In this document: positions 14,010-15,733 of the stretch, in pieces
Position numbering within the stretch: the first letter of the stretch is position 1
Layout of the letters: every line of letters starts with the position of its first letter
Origin: Pseudomonadota bacterium
Lineage (GTDB): Bacteria > Pseudomonadota > Gammaproteobacteria > Steroidobacterales > Steroidobacteraceae
Assembly: GCA_021805275.1 (NCBI GenBank)
Contig: JAJZFQ010000263.1
Location: forward strand, 1 to 15,733
Direction of reading: 5' to 3'
DNA length: 15,733 bases
Notes under the pieces: generated by a model
What the model saw: the letters and a program-made list of their open reading frames with translations, nothing else
The model's database searches: none
What the model was told of the DNA's origin: nothing
Program-made: the position numbers and the translations under genes

Positions 14010-15250
14010 CGTCCCTCCCCCGCCTGACCCGCCACGCCGTGGTGCGAGGGCCGCTCGACGCTGCGCGCGACCAGGGTGTGCGGTCGAGCGTGGCCAAGAC
14101 GCATGGCGACTCGCTGCGGGGTGATGTGCATCCCCGGCTGTACCCGCATCAATCCGTTGACCACGATGACGTCACCCGGCTTCAGTCCCGCGCGTACCAC
14201 GCGCAGACCGTCAACCAGCGGGCCGAGGTGGACCGAGCGATAGTGCAGCTGATCGTGCGGTCCGACCACGAGGACGAACTGCGCGGTTTGATGGGTGCCC
14301 ACCGCGCTGTCGCGGATCAGCGTGGCCTGATAGTGCTCATTGCCGATGAGCTTCACGCGCGCGAACAGCCCGGGCACGAACCGATCGCCGGGGTTGGCGA
14401 GCAGCGCTCTGGCCCGGATGGTGCCCGTGTCGGCATTCAGCGCATTGTTCATGAACACGAGGTGACCCTGGTGTGGATACCCGTGCTCGTCCTCGAGTCC
14501 GACGAAGACCGGATTTCCGAGGACCTGCGCACGCTGCTCGGCCGTGCCACCGTGTCCGTCCCGTCGGGCATATTTTTCGAACTTCAGATAGGCCTGCTCG
14601 TCGGCATTGAAGGTCACGTAGATCGGGTTCAGCGACACGATCGTCGTGAGCAGCGTCTGACCGCTGCGCACCAGGTTGCCGACGGTGACGATGGCGCGGC
14701 TGACGCGACCGGAAATCGGCGCACGCACCTGCGTGAAGCGCAGGTTCAGCGCCGCCGTATCGAGCGCCGCTGCGGCGGCCTCGACGTCCGCGTGGGCCTG
14801 GCGGGCCGCTGCCGTGCGCTGATCGAATTCGTCCTGCGAGATGGCCCGCGCCGCGTACAGCGTGACCGCGCGCTGCGCTTCCTCGTGGGCAAGGACGTTC
14901 GCGGCTTTCGCCTGATCGAGCTGCGCTCTGGCGCGCAGATACTGTGCGCGATATGGACGCGGATCAATCACGAACAGCAGCTGTCCTTTGCGCACGGTGC
15001 TGCCGTCAACGAAGTCGACCGCCGAGATGTATCCATTGACGCGCGGTCGCACATTCACATGGTGAACGGCATCGAAGTGCCCGGTGAATGTCTGGGAGTC
15101 GGTGACCTGCCGCGAAATGACCTGCGCGACTTGGACCGACGGTGGCGCCATGGCACTCACGGCCGCCTGATTCTGGCCGCATCCGGCGAGCAAGCCGGTC
15201 ACGGCGAGCGCAGCGGACAGAGTGAGGGCGTGTTTTGGCTTAAAGAGCAT
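14006..15250 (-). CDS. RND efflux periplasmic adaptor subunit (membrane fusion protein), 414 aa
   Basis: Links the inner-membrane pump to the outer-membrane channel. The N-terminus is a lipoprotein signal peptide with lipobox LAGC (21-24). Next come a lipoyl half-motif (HHVNVRPRVNGYISAVDFVD, 63-82, through GQLLFVIDPRPY), an alpha-helical hairpin (about 100-170, rich in Ala/Gln/Arg), the second lipoyl half (RFTQVRAPISGRVSRAIV, 171-188), and beta-barrel and membrane-proximal domains (about 205-395). IYVTFNADEQAYLKF is typical of MexE/BpeE-type adaptors. The ATG at 15250 is preferred over an open frame running 114 codons further, because AGGAAGG lies 4 nt before it and the signal peptide begins there. 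It is the first gene of the operon, and its stop overlaps the pump start by 4 nt. Confidence 0.95.
   Translation of the reverse strand: MLFKPKHALTLSAALAVTGLLAGCGQNQAAVSAMAPPSVQVAQVISRQVTDSQTFTGHFDAVHHVNVRPRVNGYISAVDFVDGSTVRKGQLLFVIDPRPYRAQYLRARAQLDQAKAANVLAHEEAQRAVTLYAARAISQDEFDQRTAAARQAHADVEAAAAALDTAALNLRFTQVRAPISGRVSRAIVTVGNLVRSGQTLLTTIVSLNPIYVTFNADEQAYLKFEKYARRDGHGGTAEQRAQVLGNPVFVGLEDEHGYPHQGHLVFMNNALNADTGTIRARALLANPGDRFVPGLFARVKLIGNEHYQATLIRDSAVGTHQTAQFVLVVGPHDQLHYRSVHLGPLVDGLRVVRAGLKPGDVIVVNGLMRVQPGMHITPQRVAMRLGHARPHTLVARSVERPSHHGVAGQAGEGR
14013..14018 (-). promoter_or_regulatory. Ribosome binding site of the RND pump gene
   Basis: GGAGGG lies 3 nt before the GTG at 14009, inside the last codons of the adaptor gene. 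It supports the GTG as the true start and independent ribosome loading at the coupled junction. Confidence 0.65.
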
Positions 15251-15720
15251 GGGGCCTTCCTGGGTTTTCGTTGGATCGACACGCCCGTGCTCATCGAGCC
15301 GCGCGTCGGCAGTATCTATGTGCGCACCACGGGTAACCCCATGGATCATTCGGATGAACATCACTACTCCTACAGTCCTATGGCGCCCTCTCTCGAAATC
15401 GGCAGATTCGGTCGTCCTCGGGATGAACTCCGCGGCCCGCGCGCCGATTGACGTCGAACGCGGCGGTCTCGACTCATACAGTGTCGGGGTCGTCTCCGAC
15501 CTGTGTTGCCCGTCGCCGTGTGGGACACCGGGGGTTTCGAACGGGCGCCGTCGGGGGCATCGGGATTCGGACGCCACCGCTCCATGGCCCACACAGCGCT
15601 CACACGCCGCCCAAGGCGCGTGCGCGCCATTCGGCGCCCGCCGTGTCAGATGGAAATTATCGTAGTCCCGCCCTAGACTGTGGCGGAACCTACGCGCGAT
15701 TGGATCGGCCGGGAGGCAAC
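15251..15720. other. 470-nt divergent intergenic region upstream of the efflux operon
   Basis: This should carry the promoters of the efflux operon (minus) and of the gene starting at 15721 (plus). Open frames cross it on both strands, but none has coding features I recognise. An imperfect dyad, CGAAATC-GGCA-GATTCG, lies at 15394-15410 and is a weak operator candidate. On the plus strand, TGGAAA (15651-15656) and TAGACT (15674-15679), 17 nt apart, form a modest promoter-like pair before the partial gene. Confidence 0.4.
15255..15261 (-). promoter_or_regulatory. Ribosome binding site of the adaptor gene
   Basis: AGGAAGG lies 4 nt before the ATG at 15250. It fixes the start of the efflux operon against the much longer open frame upstream. 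Confidence 0.7.
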
Positions 15721-15733
15721 ATGTTACGAGGGA
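15721..15733 (+). CDS. Start of a divergent gene, cut by the window edge
   Basis: An ATG is preceded by GGGAGG (15711-15716) at 4-nt spacing, and only four codons (Met-Leu-Arg-Gly) are visible. It is divergent from the efflux operon, a place where TetR- or LysR-type pump regulators are common, but nothing in the visible residues shows what it encodes. It could also be unrelated to the pump. Confidence 0.45.

Noticed and set aside
14039..15451. Plus-strand open frame of 470 codons opposite the adaptor gene
   Set aside because: It has no family features and a composition typical of the opposite strand of a GC-rich gene. The minus-strand adaptor has clear motifs and a ribosome site.
15448..15480. 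TTGACG followed by an AT-containing segment as a promoter for the edge gene
   Set aside because: The best -10-like hexamer is 20-21 nt away and poor, and the gene starts about 240 nt downstream.
15251..15592. N-terminal extension of the adaptor protein to 15592
   Set aside because: The lipoprotein signal peptide and AGGAAGG ribosome site at the 15250 start show that the extension is just open noncoding DNA.

Overview
The window is GC-rich DNA from what looks like an ordinary stretch of a proteobacterial chromosome, probably gamma- and possibly betaproteobacterial. This rests on Gram-negative features: a complete RND tripartite pump with an outer-membrane lipoprotein, lipobox signal peptides and Shine-Dalgarno-led genes. 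No rRNA, tRNA, CRISPR array, insertion sequence, integrase or phage gene was found. The species cannot be fixed from the sequence alone.

Left part (1-4312, mostly minus strand). The window opens with an AT-rich patch carrying an inverted repeat. Next is a membrane-anchored protein of unknown function (123-806), then about 600 nt with no convincing gene. A two-gene ABC transporter operon follows (ATPase 3691-2834, permease 2837-1413, with a 4-nt GTGA overlap), and two operator-like inverted repeats lie upstream of it. Beyond that is the C-terminal remnant of a RibD/dihydrofolate-reductase-family gene (3851-4066).

Middle part (4313-9297). This is a run of unrelated single genes. They are a TMEM175-type K+ channel homologue (+), a divergent SRAP/YedK-like protein (-) lacking most canonical active-site residues, a half-length FUSC-type membrane protein (+), a class I nitronate monooxygenase (+), a small lipoprotein (-) and a DUF899 thioredoxin-like protein with a CPMC motif (+). 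The lipoprotein and the DUF899 gene are divergent and share a 239-nt intergenic region.

Right part (9371-15250, minus strand). This is a complete, tightly coupled multidrug efflux operon: periplasmic adaptor lipoprotein, then HAE1-type RND pump (MexF/OqxB-like), then NodT/OprM-type outer-membrane channel. The gene junctions overlap by 4 and 8 nt. About 470 nt further on, a divergent plus-strand gene begins at 15721 and leaves the window after four codons. It sits where a pump regulator often lies, but its identity is unknown.

No new multi-gene system is evident. The points most worth a second look are the SRAP protein with a degenerate active site, the inverted repeat enclosing its start codon, the twin inverted repeats before the ABC operon, and the repeat-like architecture of the first membrane-anchored protein.
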